From NCBI GenBank assembly GCA_036677445.1, contig JAVBWI010000007.1, positions 109,219 through 173,218 of the forward strand: a stretch of DNA of 64,000 nt. Reading direction: 5' to 3'. The notes below the pieces were generated by a model. That model was not told the DNA's origin and searched no databases. It worked only from the letters and a program-made list of their open reading frames with translations. Made by a program: the position numbers and the translations under genes. Below, in pieces: positions 53,307 through 61,472 of this stretch (position 1 is its first letter; every line of letters begins with the position of its first letter). This DNA comes from JAVBWI01 sp036677445. GTDB lineage: Bacteria; Bacillota; Clostridia; Christensenellales; CAG-138.

Positions 53307-53353
53307 AAAAAGGGACCGCCGCACTCGTTTCTTAGTGCGACGGTCCCTTTTTT
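53307..53353. terminator. Bidirectional terminator
   Basis: AAAAAGGGACCG.CGCAC pairs with GTGCG.CGGTCCCTTTTTT. It closes the Cys-rich gene on the minus strand (TTTTTAGG tail) and could end read-through from mfd. Confidence 0.8.
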
Positions 53354-53370
53354 GTTGGTGCTTCTATTCT

Positions 53371-54120
53371 TTACTTGTTACAGATGGAGTAACCGCCGTT
53401 TTGCAGCTGGGAGAGTATATCGCTGACATTCGCGGCGCTTTCGCCGTTGCTGCAGGAGGATTTCCGGCCGGCCTGCTCAAGCAGCTTGGAAGCGGCGCTC
53501 TGTATGTCGCTGCCGCTCTTGGGGCAGGAGCTTTTGCTGCCGGTAGAGTAATTGCCGGAGCTAACTACGCTGCCGGTGGGGCAGGAACCGGATTTACCGG
53601 AGGCATAATCGCTGAGTATGCCCTTCACATAGTCGTTGACGGTGCTTTCAACCGCGGCGCTATCCTCTTGGACGAGGGTCTCGTTGGCCGCGGCTTGGTC
53701 GGCTATGGCTTCATCGATTACGGCTTCATCTTCCGCCTGGTAAGAAGCAGCCTCGACCGCGGTCTCTTCCGTCACGATTTCTTCGGCTTTGTCAGCACAG
53801 GCTGTCGTTGCACAGTCGGCTGCCGTCGTGCACTGGGTGCCGTCGCAATTGACCTTGATACAGTCGGGCGTAGTGCAATCCGCGCCGTTGAGGCAAACGG
53901 GGCCATAGCCCAGTATGTCTGTGGAAAGGCCGCATTCTTTCAACTTAGAAAGTATATCGCTGGCCGCCAGATTGTTTTTCGCCAGGCATGCGCTCACGTT
54001 GGAGCATGCGGAGGCAGCAGTGCCGGTGTTGCATGTAGACGCCGCCAGGGCGGGTACTGCAAGAGCCAGAACCAGTACCAGGGCAAGTGCGGGTGCTGCA
54101 ATTTGCAGGATTCGTTTCAT
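53371..54120 (-). CDS. Secreted Cys-rich protein of unknown function
   Basis: 249 residues. A Sec signal peptide (RILQIAAPALALVLVLALAVPALAA) precedes a mature protein with many Cys, often in Ser/Thr-rich stretches: TCNTGTAASACSNVSACLA, CLNGADCTTPDCIKVNCDG, CTTAADCATTACAD. An acidic Ala/Glu segment (~130-180) and a Gly/Ser part with more Cys (GSCPTGS, SSCPKSG, SSCSNG) follow. No lipobox, no wall anchor. I recognise no family. AAAAAGGAG precedes ATG 54120. Next gene upstream shares the same style of signal peptide (PALAA). Confidence 0.72.
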   Translation of the reverse strand: MKRILQIAAPALALVLVLALAVPALAASTCNTGTAASACSNVSACLAKNNLAASDILSKLKECGLSTDILGYGPVCLNGADCTTPDCIKVNCDGTQCTTAADCATTACADKAEEIVTEETAVEAASYQAEDEAVIDEAIADQAAANETLVQEDSAAVESTVNDYVKGILSDYASGKSGSCPTGSVVSSGNYSTGSKSSCPKSGSDIQSAASKLLEQAGRKSSCSNGESAANVSDILSQLQNGGYSICNK

Positions 54121-54274
54121 AATTCGCATCTCCTTTTTGTTTGATGTATGTATAATAACATAGTTTATGCATAACATCCAGTGAACATAGTATTAACATA
54201 TCGGCTATTTTCGGGCGTTTTTTAATTTTAAAAAATGCATACTGGCACCAAACCCATATGAAGGAAATTTATTT

Positions 54275-54308
54275 TTTCCTGCATTTTCGAAGGATTTCCT
54301 GCATTTTC
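54275..54308. promoter_or_regulatory. 14-base direct repeat upstream of the Cys-rich gene
   Basis: TTTCCTGCATTTTC occurs at 54275 and 54295, 20 bases apart, near two helical turns, about 155-190 bases before the Cys-rich gene. Spacing suits an activator binding one face of the DNA, as LytTR proteins do, but no regulator is proven. Confidence 0.45.
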
Positions 54309-54311
54309 AAA

Positions 54312-54350
54312 TGAAAAACAAAGCAGGCTCGCCAAAAGGCAGGCCTGCTT
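54312..54350 (-). terminator. Terminator after the SH3-CAP gene
   Basis: AAGCAGGC (54321) / GCCTGCTT (54343) stem followed on the minus strand by TGTTTTTC. Confidence 0.65.
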
Positions 54351-54382
54351 CTTATATTGGCGTGTACAAAAATGGTATCGGC

Positions 54383-55528
54383 TTAATAGCCGAACAGCTG
54401 CACCCAATAGGTGGTGTTGCCTACCTTAAGGCAGGCCGCGCCGGTCTTGGTATAGCCCGACCGCATGGCGTTTTCCCTGTGCCTGGCGGAGTTCATAAAG
54501 CCTTCCGCCGCTGATTCCGCAGTGGGCAGGCCCGATCCCCTCGCGATGTTCTCGCCGAATACGTTGTCCGGATCCACCGTATTGCACATGGTTCCGTCCG
54601 GCCGGGTATGGCTGAAGCGCTTGACGATCTCCTGTACGCGGATCTTCGCAGCCTTGTTGAGGGCGCTGCTGGCCGTAAGCGCCGCCGCCCCCTGCTTTTT
54701 GCGGTAAGCGTTGATGCGTGCGATCAGTTCCGCCGCGGCTTCATCGTTATAGCCTTCCGCGGAGCTGCCGCTGCTGCCCGAACCGGAATAGCTGCTGGCC
54801 TTGAGATACTGGCTGCTGACATACGCCGTTGCGCCGTTATAATTGATGATGGTCCACGAACCGGATGTACCCAGCCCGGGCACGACGGTGCCTTTATACA
54901 ACTGGCCGATCTTGCTGTAGCCTGTCCCCGGCCCGCTGCGCACGTTGACGTTTGCGGTTGCTTCGACGTAACCGGCGGCAGCTGTTGGGCCGGATACGGA
55001 GGAGCCGCTGCCGGCTGCCTTGAGGTACCTGCTTTTGACATACGCGGTTTTACCGCTAAAGCTGATTTTTGTCCACGAACCGGATGTGCCGAGTTTTTCC
55101 GCCGTTTCGCCTTTTTTGAGCACGCCCAGCTTGGAATAACCGTTGCCGGGCCCGCTGCGCACGCTGGCATTTGCCGCAGCCTGTACGTATTCGGCGGCTG
55201 TTGTACCGGATGAGGCGGCTTCTTTTACGTAGCTGCTGCTCACATAGGCCGTCTGCCCATTGTAGCTAATCTTGATCCACGAACCGGATACGCCGAGCTT
55301 TTCCGCAACATCGCCCTTTTTCAGCTGGCCGATCGCCGTATAGCCGGTGCCCGGCCCGGTGCGCACATTGACGGTACCCGTCGCCTGCACATAGGCGGCG
55401 GAGCTTGCAAGCACCTCTACGGTACACGTTTTATTGGCAAAGGGTACGGCGGCAAGTGCCGGTACCGCAAAGGAAATCGCCATCAGGAGCGCAAAGCCCA
55501 GTGTAAAAATCTTCAAGAACCGTTTCAT
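54383..55528 (-). CDS. Secreted protein with three SH3b domains and a C-terminal CAP/SCP domain
   Basis: 381 residues. Signal peptide (FTLGFALLMAISFAVPALAA, cut near 26), three bacterial SH3-type repeats each starting near VNVRTGPGTGY / ASVRSGPGNGY / VNVRSGPGTGY (~45-110, 115-180, 185-250), a Ser/Gly linker, and a CAP domain (~265-381) with KRFSHTRPDGT and GENIARGSGLPTAESAAEGFMNSARHRENAM, the family signature, ending TTYWVQLFGY. SH3b binds the peptidoglycan; CAP domains act as sterol/lipid binders or proteases of uncertain role. AGGGGAAAAG precedes ATG 55528. Confidence 0.88.
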   Translation of the reverse strand: MKRFLKIFTLGFALLMAISFAVPALAAVPFANKTCTVEVLASSAAYVQATGTVNVRTGPGTGYTAIGQLKKGDVAEKLGVSGSWIKISYNGQTAYVSSSYVKEAASSGTTAAEYVQAAANASVRSGPGNGYSKLGVLKKGETAEKLGTSGSWTKISFSGKTAYVKSRYLKAAGSGSSVSGPTAAAGYVEATANVNVRSGPGTGYSKIGQLYKGTVVPGLGTSGSWTIINYNGATAYVSSQYLKASSYSGSGSSGSSAEGYNDEAAAELIARINAYRKKQGAAALTASSALNKAAKIRVQEIVKRFSHTRPDGTMCNTVDPDNVFGENIARGSGLPTAESAAEGFMNSARHRENAMRSGYTKTGAACLKVGNTTYWVQLFGY

Positions 55529-55685
55529 AATTGCTTTTCCCCTTGCTTGAATTTCTTGTATCATACCATTCAATATACTGTAACGCCAATGAACAAAACA
55601 TAAACAAGCAGCCGTTCCGCGTCAATAAGAGGGCATTTTTACAATGTAAAATGCCGCCCTGGTAACGGGGCGGCATACATGTTTG

Positions 55686-57092
55686 CTATTTATTCTTCAG
55701 TTGCTCGTGGATAGCGGCGGCAGCCTTTTTGCCAGCACCCATCGCGAGTATTACCGTTGCGGCGCCGGTCACGGCGTCGCCGCCGGCGTATACGCCGGGC
55801 TTGCTGGTCGCGCCCGTTTCCTCATCCGCTACAATGCCTCCCCACTTCTGCGTGGCAAGGCCCGGCGTAGTATCCTTGATGAGCGGGTTGGGCGAATTGC
55901 CGATGGCGACGACCACCGTTTCCACATCCAGCACAAATTCGCTGCCCGCCTTGGCCACAGGCCGCCTGCGGCCGGAGGCGTCTGGCTCGCCCAATTCCAT
56001 CTCCACGCACTCCATGGAAACAACGTTGCCGTTTTCATTGCCGTTGATGCGCGTGGGGTTACAGAGTATTTTGAATATGATGCCCTCTTCCTTTGCGTGA
56101 TGGACTTCCTCGATACGGGCGGGCATTTCCACCTCGCTGCGGCGGTATACGATGTACACGTTCTCGGCGCCCAAACGCTTGGCGCAGCGCGCGGCGTCCA
56201 TCGCCACGTTGCCGCCGCCGATCACGGCTACGTTCTTTCCCACGCGCACAGGGGTATCCGCATTGGGGAAGGAGTATGCTTTCATCAGGTTGATGCGGGT
56301 CAAAAACTCATTGGCGGAATAAACGCCGTTGAGATTTTCGCCGGGGATCTTCTGGAAGTTGGGCAGGCCCGCGCCGGAACCCACAAACACGGCGGAAAAG
56401 CCTTCTTCCTCCATCAGCTCGTCCAGGCTGATTGCACGGCCAACGACCGTGTTGGTTTCGATCTTGACGCCCAGCTTTTCCACCGTTGCGATCTCCTCGC
56501 GCACCAGCGCCTTAGGCAGACGGAACTCGGGGATGCCGTATACCAGCACGCCGCCGGGGGTATGCAGGGCTTCGAATATCGTTACTTCATAGCCAAGCTT
56601 GGCCAAATCGCCCGCGCAGGTCAGCCCCGCGGGGCCGGAGCCTATGACGGCAATTTTTTTGCCGTTCTTCTCAGGCAGCTCCGCATTTGTTTCTTCGCGT
56701 TCGCGCGCCTTTTGCATGGCGTAATCCGCCGCAAAACGCTCCAGCCTGCCGATGCCCACCGGTTCGCCCTTGACGCCGCGCACGCATTTCTGCTCGCACT
56801 GGGTTTCCTGCGGACAAACGCGGCCGCAGATGGCGGGCAGGCTGTTGGTGCTCTTTATAATATCGTACGCCTCTTCAAACTTGCCTTCGGCAACGGATTT
56901 AATAAATTCGGGGATGCGTACATTGACGGGGCAACCGGATACACAGGGTTTATGCTTGCACTGCAGGCAGCGGGCCGCTTCCTCCATCGCCATCGCGGCG
57001 TCGTACCCTTGCGAGACCTCTTCAAAATTCTTATTGCGCACATCCGGCGCCTGCTCGCGCGCGGGCAGTTTTTTCGGGTTCATATTCGGCAT
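55686..57092 (-). CDS. nfnB: NADPH-dependent glutamate synthase small subunit-like / NfnB
   Basis: 468 residues. N-terminal 4Fe-4S Cys clusters (CLQCKHKPCVSGCP and CGRVCPQETQCEQKCVRG), FAD motif IGSGPAGLTCAGDLA (~150), NADPH motif VIGGGNVAMDAARCAKRLGA (~290) and a C-terminal GVYAGGDAVTGAATVILAMGAGKKAA. Next to nfnA it is best read as NfnB: electron bifurcation between NADH, ferredoxin and NADPH, not glutamate synthesis; no large gltB subunit is present. GAAGGGG precedes ATG 57092; the stop of nfnA lies two bases upstream. Confidence 0.92.
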   Translation of the reverse strand: MPNMNPKKLPAREQAPDVRNKNFEEVSQGYDAAMAMEEAARCLQCKHKPCVSGCPVNVRIPEFIKSVAEGKFEEAYDIIKSTNSLPAICGRVCPQETQCEQKCVRGVKGEPVGIGRLERFAADYAMQKAREREETNAELPEKNGKKIAVIGSGPAGLTCAGDLAKLGYEVTIFEALHTPGGVLVYGIPEFRLPKALVREEIATVEKLGVKIETNTVVGRAISLDELMEEEGFSAVFVGSGAGLPNFQKIPGENLNGVYSANEFLTRINLMKAYSFPNADTPVRVGKNVAVIGGGNVAMDAARCAKRLGAENVYIVYRRSEVEMPARIEEVHHAKEEGIIFKILCNPTRINGNENGNVVSMECVEMELGEPDASGRRRPVAKAGSEFVLDVETVVVAIGNSPNPLIKDTTPGLATQKWGGIVADEETGATSKPGVYAGGDAVTGAATVILAMGAGKKAAAAIHEQLKNK

Positions 57093-57093
57093 A

Positions 57094-57942
57094 TTACTTC
57101 GCCCCTTCCATCAAACGGCACTCATGGCGTTCCATTTTTTGCCCTTCCTCCGCTTTGTACATGCGGCTTCTTTGCATCGCCTCGTCAAAATCCACCTGAT
57201 GGCCGTCGAAATCCGGGCCGTCCACGCAGGCGAACTTGGTTTCGCCGCCTACGGTAATGCGGCAGCCGCCGCACATGCCCGTACCGTCGATCATAATGGG
57301 GTTCATGGAAACGATGGTCCTGATGCCGTACTGTTTTGTAATGTTACTGACCGCACGCATCATGGGCAGCGGCCCTATGGCGACGACAAGGTCGTATTTC
57401 ACGCCGGCCTTGATCTGATCCTCCAGCGCGGTGGTGGTAAAGCCCTTGTGGCCGTTTGAGCCGTCATCCGTCATGATGTAAAGGTTGGTACATGCGTTTT
57501 GCAGCTCATCCACCAATATGAACAGGCTCGTATTGCGGAAGCCCACGATGATATCCACATCCGCGCCGATTTCGTGGAGAGCTTTGGCCTGCGGATATGC
57601 GATGGCGATGCCTAAGCCCCCGCCGATGACCGCCACTTTTTTGCCCTCCATCCCCTCGAACTCGCTGGGCTTGCCCAGCGGGCCGACAAAATCCCGAATA
57701 AACTCGCCCTCGTTGAGGGTGTCAAGCCGCTTCGTAGTGGAGCCGACCTTCTGAAATATGATGGTAATCGTTCCCTTCTCGCGGTCATACCCCGCGATGG
57801 TGAGCGGGATACGCTCGCCCTGCTCATCGATACGCAGTATGATGAACTGCCCGGGCAGCGCCTTTCTTGCGACCTTGGGCGCAAGCACTTCCATCAGCGT
57901 AACCGTTTCGTGCAACGGGCGTTTTTTCACGATTTGGTACAT
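57094..57942 (-). CDS. nfnA: NfnA, sulfide dehydrogenase/FNR-like flavoprotein
   Basis: 282 residues. FAD/NAD reductase fold: RIPLTIAGYDREKGTITIIFQKVG (~48-70), VGPLGKPSEFEGMEGKKVAVIGGGLGIA (~90-115), and a C-terminal 2Fe-2S Cys cluster (MCGGCRITVGGETKFACVDGP, ~225-245). With NfnB it forms the ferredoxin-NADH:NADP+ oxidoreductase. ATG 57942 has AGGAGGAG; longer frames cross the promoter. Likely supplies NADPH from ferredoxin reduced by enzymes such as the oxidoreductase at 1-2.3 kb. Confidence 0.92.
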   Translation of the reverse strand: MYQIVKKRPLHETVTLMEVLAPKVARKALPGQFIILRIDEQGERIPLTIAGYDREKGTITIIFQKVGSTTKRLDTLNEGEFIRDFVGPLGKPSEFEGMEGKKVAVIGGGLGIAIAYPQAKALHEIGADVDIIVGFRNTSLFILVDELQNACTNLYIMTDDGSNGHKGFTTTALEDQIKAGVKYDLVVAIGPLPMMRAVSNITKQYGIRTIVSMNPIMIDGTGMCGGCRITVGGETKFACVDGPDFDGHQVDFDEAMQRSRMYKAEEGQKMERHECRLMEGAK

Positions 57943-57976
57943 CCGGGTTCTCCTCCTGGTCCTATTTCTAAAAAGG

Positions 57977-57996
57977 TGCAAACAGATACGTTTGCA
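57977..57996. promoter_or_regulatory. Inverted repeat in the nfnAB leader, cre-like
   Basis: TGCAAAC and GTTTGCA, seven-base perfect arms six bases apart, touching the -10 element. ATGCAAACGTATCTG on the minus strand resembles a CcpA catabolite-control site except for its last two positions; a different regulator is possible. Confidence 0.4.
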
Positions 57997-58025
57997 TTGT
58001 ACCCCACGTTTTGCGGGGCTGTCAA
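57996..58025 (-). promoter_or_regulatory. Promoter of nfnAB
   Basis: Minus strand TTGACA (58025-58020), an 18-base spacer and TACAAT (58001-57996), with a GC-rich partial CCCC..GGGG palindrome in the spacer. Confidence 0.7.
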
Positions 58026-58222
58026 TGTTCCATAAGCGGGCGCGTGCAGATATTAACTGGCAAAACGGCCCCGCACCAGGCGGATCGGCTCTGTTATGCG
58101 CAGTTGATACCGCATTCCATGAAAAATAGACATGGCCGGCTGACGCGCAATTCCCTTTTTTTGTTTCAGTATGCACCCGCAATCTTGGTACGGGAAAAGA
58201 AAATTTCGCATACCGCCCTTTC

Positions 58223-58290
58223 GCCGGGCATGATATGATAATAAAAACTCCAGCCGGGCATGATACGCATTTTCGCCCGGCCGCATGATA
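58223..58290. repeat. Direct repeats upstream of the nucleoside kinase gene
   Basis: GCCGGGCATGATA occurs at 58223 and 58253, 30 bases apart; CCGCATGATA at 58281 is a partial third copy just before the ribosome site. Other gap sequence between nfnA and this gene shows no coding frame. Confidence 0.45.
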
Positions 58291-58303
58291 CGGAGGTGTC
58301 TAA

Positions 58304-60013
58304 ATGCGATTGACCATCGACAACGTCACCGTGGAAGCCGACTGCGGTGAAACACTTAGAGAGTTGCTGCAAAAATGCGGGCTGGACAACGCGCACATGG
58401 CGGAAAAACCGCTGGCCGCACAAATCGGCGGCGAAATATTCCATCTTCACTACGACCCTGTGCGCCTCAAAGACGGCCTGCCCACTGCGCGAAGCGCGGT
58501 GGAAAAAGCACAGGGGCAAATACGGCTGCTGCGCTACAAAGACCAAATGGGCAGGCGCGTATATGAGCGCACGCTGCTGTTCGTGCTGCTGCTTTCCATA
58601 CGCAGGCTGTTCCCGGGCGCGCGGGTGCTGGTGCAGTATGCGCTTGGCCCCGGGCTGTACATTAAGCTTGACAAAAGCCCTTCGCTTTCAGAGACGGACG
58701 TGCTGCTGTTAAAGGACGAATGCGCGCGCATCATCGCCGCGGACCTGCCGCTTACGCGCGAGCGGCTGGATATCGGCGACGCTATCGCATTTTTTAAGGA
58801 AGACGGGCAGATCGATAAGGTGCGGCTGCTGCAGTGGCGCAAATTCAGCTACTTTGACGTTTACCGCCAAAGCGGGTATATGGATTACTTTTACGGCGAA
58901 ATGGCGCCGACTACCGGCTATGTGCGGGTGTTCGACCTGGAATTCCTTTCCCCGGGCATGGTGATGCTGATGCCCGATAAGGACGACCCCGCGCATGCCG
59001 CCGTATACCGGCACAGCCCCAAGCTCGCCGCGGTGTTCGCGCAGAGCGACGAATGGGGGCGGCTGCTGCATTGCGCGAACGTCGCGGATCTCAACGATAT
59101 GACGATCGGCGGGCAAGTACGCGAGTTGGTGCGCGTGAGCGAATCGCTGCATGAAAAAAGCTATGCGGAGCTTGCGGACCGCATTGTACAGCGCGGCGCG
59201 CGTGCGGTGCTGCTGGCGGGGCCGTCTTCCTCCGGTAAGACCACCTCGGCCAACCGGTTGTACACGCACCTGCGGGTGCTGGGCAAAAGCCCCGTGATGC
59301 TTTCGCTTGACGATTACTACATCGACCGCGACAAAGTACCCGTGGATGAAAACGGCGAACGCGACCTTGAACACATTGAAACGCTGGATATCCTGCAGTT
59401 CCGGCACGATCTGGAGCTGCTGCTCGCGGGCGAACAGGCGGAGATCCCCGTATTCATTTTTAAGGAGGGCCGCCGCGCACCGCGCGGCCGTCTGCTGCAG
59501 GTAGGGCCGGATGAACCGCTCATCATCGAAGGCATACACGGGCTGAACCCGCGCATGTTAAGCCCCGCCATCCCCATGGACAGCATATTCCGCGTTTATG
59601 TGAGCGCCCTGACCACGCTTAACCTCGACGACCACAACCGAATCCGCACCACGGATATGCGTCTGTTGCGCCGTATGGTCCGCGATTATGAGATGCGCGG
59701 CGCAAGCGTGGAGCACACGCTCTCCATGTGGCCGAGCGTGCGCCGGGGCGAGGAAAAGTGGATATTCCCCTATCAGGAGCAGGCGGACGCCTTTTTTAAC
59801 ACCGCGCTCGTTTATGAGCCCGCCGTCCTGAAAAAACATATATTCCCGCTGCTGCGCAATGTGCCCGAGGAAAGCCCGTATTTCGCCATGTCACGGGATT
59901 TGGTCAAGTTCCTCAACTATTTCGCGGACGCCGAGATCGAGGACGAAGTGCCGCCTACCTCCATATTGCGCGAGTTTATCGGCGGAAACACCTTCTACAG
60001 AAAAGGTGATTGA
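58304..60013 (+). CDS. Nucleoside (uridine-type) kinase with N-terminal TGS/ThrRS-like domains
   Basis: 569 residues. An N-terminal ~60-residue TGS-like segment and a ThrRS editing-like region (to ~225) precede the P-loop kinase: Walker A AGPSSSGKTT (~305), LSLDDYYIDRDKVPVDENGERDLEHIE (~330-355) and IEGIHGLNPRM (~410). Matches the clostridial nucleoside kinases of the uridine kinase clan, which phosphorylate ribonucleosides with ATP. Fits the BMP-type nucleoside importer encoded at 35-40 kb. GGAGGTG precedes the ATG. Single gene followed by repeat B2. Confidence 0.88.
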   Translation: MRLTIDNVTVEADCGETLRELLQKCGLDNAHMAEKPLAAQIGGEIFHLHYDPVRLKDGLPTARSAVEKAQGQIRLLRYKDQMGRRVYERTLLFVLLLSIRRLFPGARVLVQYALGPGLYIKLDKSPSLSETDVLLLKDECARIIAADLPLTRERLDIGDAIAFFKEDGQIDKVRLLQWRKFSYFDVYRQSGYMDYFYGEMAPTTGYVRVFDLEFLSPGMVMLMPDKDDPAHAAVYRHSPKLAAVFAQSDEWGRLLHCANVADLNDMTIGGQVRELVRVSESLHEKSYAELADRIVQRGARAVLLAGPSSSGKTTSANRLYTHLRVLGKSPVMLSLDDYYIDRDKVPVDENGERDLEHIETLDILQFRHDLELLLAGEQAEIPVFIFKEGRRAPRGRLLQVGPDEPLIIEGIHGLNPRMLSPAIPMDSIFRVYVSALTTLNLDDHNRIRTTDMRLLRRMVRDYEMRGASVEHTLSMWPSVRRGEEKWIFPYQEQADAFFNTALVYEPAVLKKHIFPLLRNVPEESPYFAMSRDLVKFLNYFADAEIEDEVPPTSILREFIGGNTFYRKGD

Positions 60014-60025
60014 TCATCCGGCTGT

Positions 60026-60242
60026 GTCGACAAAGTGCCAAATGGCACTTTGTCGAGGTTTACCGCGTAAGCTGCCGCTCGGTTTCCTGCTTACGCAGGG
60101 AAAGTTCCGTTGTCATGGCTTGCCAAAAATTCCGTCCTTGACAGATACCGAAATCACAGATTTCGGGTTGTCGCGTCAACTTACGCTCTAAGGTGTTATT
60201 TTGCACCGCACAGGTCGCCGCAAAATAACGGATTGAAAGCCT
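60026..60242 (+). repeat. Intergenic hairpin repeat, family B, copy 2 with a 64-bp insertion
   Basis: 217 bases. Stem 1 is TCGACAAAGTGCC (60027) / GGCACTTTGTCGA (60044) with an AAAT loop, so stem pairs differ from copy 1 on both strands. A ~64-base insert (about 60106-60168) with its own CCGAAATC..GATTTCGG stem splits the middle. The ending matches copy 1. Confidence 0.85.
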
Positions 60243-60425
60243 CCAATTGTATAATTTCTGTTTGATATCCGAGATTGACCAACTTTCTGTGTGATGCGAA
60301 TCGGTGTGACAACGCCGATTTGCATTTTTTGTTATTTTCTAACGAATAAATTTCACAGCTTACCCGCACAATAGGGTATGAATGATTGGAAATATCATTT
60401 GCTTTATTTTATGGAGGTAATACGA
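60243..60425. other. Leader region of the cold-shock gene
   Basis: AT-rich; GAATCGGTGTGACAACGCCGATTTGC may fold as a small stem. A cspA-type long leader is likely, but I cannot assign cold-box or promoter positions with certainty. Confidence 0.4.
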
Positions 60426-60623
60426 GTGTACGGTAGAGTCAAGTGGTTCAACGCCGACAAAGGCTACGGGTTTATTCAAAGCGAGGCCGGCGACGATGTG
60501 TTTGTACATTTTTCCGCAATTAAGGCCCAGGGGCTAAAATCCCTTGGAGAAGGGCAAAGGGTTCAATTTGACGTTGAAAAAGGCCCGCGCGGATACCAGG
60601 CCACCAATGTAATCCCCACTTAA
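60426..60623 (+). CDS. cspA: Cold shock protein
   Basis: 65 residues, the standard size for a CspA/CspB protein. GRVKWFNADKGYGFI carries RNP1 (KGYGFI) and DVFVHFS is RNP2; these bind single-stranded RNA/DNA. The GTG at 60426 has GGAGGT seven bases upstream, and a longer frame from 60378 would include that site, so it is rejected. It is a single gene with its own terminator. Confidence 0.95.
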   Translation: MYGRVKWFNADKGYGFIQSEAGDDVFVHFSAIKAQGLKSLGEGQRVQFDVEKGPRGYQATNVIPT

Positions 60624-60635
60624 AAGCTGACTAAA

Positions 60636-60673
60636 AGAAATGGCGCCGGTTTCGTCAGCGCCATTTTCTTTTT
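60636..60673 (+). terminator. Terminator after the cold-shock gene
   Basis: AGAAATGGCGC (60636) pairs with GCGCCATTTTCT (60658) across an 11-base loop, followed by TTTTT. Confidence 0.85.
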
Positions 60674-60705
60674 ACCGGGCCAAGAATGGAAAGTGAGCAT
60701 TCAGC

Positions 60706-61254
60706 ATGCAGACACTGACGATCATCGCGTTTGTACTGTTTTCCGCGTCCGAGCTTTTTGTGATTGTAAAACTGAAGAAAAAGCAGCAGAAGATGCCGGC
60801 AAACGCGGCGGCAATGAGCTATGCGGTATTTACGGCGCTGCTGTTGATAAAATGGATAGTGCCGCTTGATATTCCGGATTACGTGATACTGTTGAGCATG
60901 GCCGCCGTTTGGGGGAATTCTTTTTTCGGATATTACCTGGATTACTACAACCGTTCGAAAACCTTCGACCGGTATCTGCACGCATACGGGTCGTTTGCCT
61001 ATGCCCTGCTTTTATATCGTCTATTATGCAATTTCGTGCAATCCGGCGGCTCCAGGCTGTATCAATCGCTGTTTGTTTTTGCAGCCGGCGTTACGCTGGG
61101 CGTGTTCTTCGAACTGTTCGAAGCGATGCAGGATGCAAAAAAGGGCACCCAAATGCAAAGAGGGCTGCAGGATACGAATACGGATTTAGCCGCCAATGTT
61201 ATCGGCTCTTTTCTTGCCGGGGTGTTTGCGTTTTTTATCATGCTGCAAGCGTGA
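60706..61254 (+). CDS. YjdF/DUF2238-like membrane protein
   Basis: 182 residues with five hydrophobic helices. The GVFFELFEAMQDAKKGTQMQRGLQDTNTDLAANVIGSFLAGV end (~125-175) carries the D-T..DL..N..G signature of the DUF2238/VanZ-like superfamily. Function unknown; relatives are found in transport and antibiotic contexts but none here. Convergent with the UPF0316 gene; the gap holds an inverted family-B repeat. Confidence 0.65.
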   Translation: MQTLTIIAFVLFSASELFVIVKLKKKQQKMPANAAAMSYAVFTALLLIKWIVPLDIPDYVILLSMAAVWGNSFFGYYLDYYNRSKTFDRYLHAYGSFAYALLLYRLLCNFVQSGGSRLYQSLFVFAAGVTLGVFFELFEAMQDAKKGTQMQRGLQDTNTDLAANVIGSFLAGVFAFFIMLQA

Positions 61255-61320
61255 CGCAGGAAAACCAGGCTATCGGCAAACCTGCGTCTTGGAATATCAG
61301 GTTACAAATTATGCAGCTAT

Positions 61321-61472
61321 AGGCTTTCAATCCGTCATTTTGCGGCGACCTGCGCGGCGCAAAATGACACCTTAGAGCGCAGGTTGCCGTGACAGTTTTC
61401 CTCATAAGCAGGAAACCGAGCGGCAACCTGCGCGGTGAGCCGCGAAAAAGTGGATGCTTCCACTTTTTCGAC
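61321..61472 (-). repeat. Intergenic hairpin repeat, family B, copy 3 (inverted)
   Basis: 152 bases, reverse complement of the B1 layout: stem 1 TCGAAAAAGTGGA / TCCACTTTTTCGC with an AGCA loop (61442-61471), no insertion, ending AGGCTTTCAATCC at 61321. It abuts the UPF0316 stop. Confidence 0.85.

Noticed and set aside
55686..57092. Glutamate synthase small subunit as a true nitrogen-assimilation gene
   Set aside because: No large subunit is present and NfnA lies directly upstream; the pair fits NfnAB.
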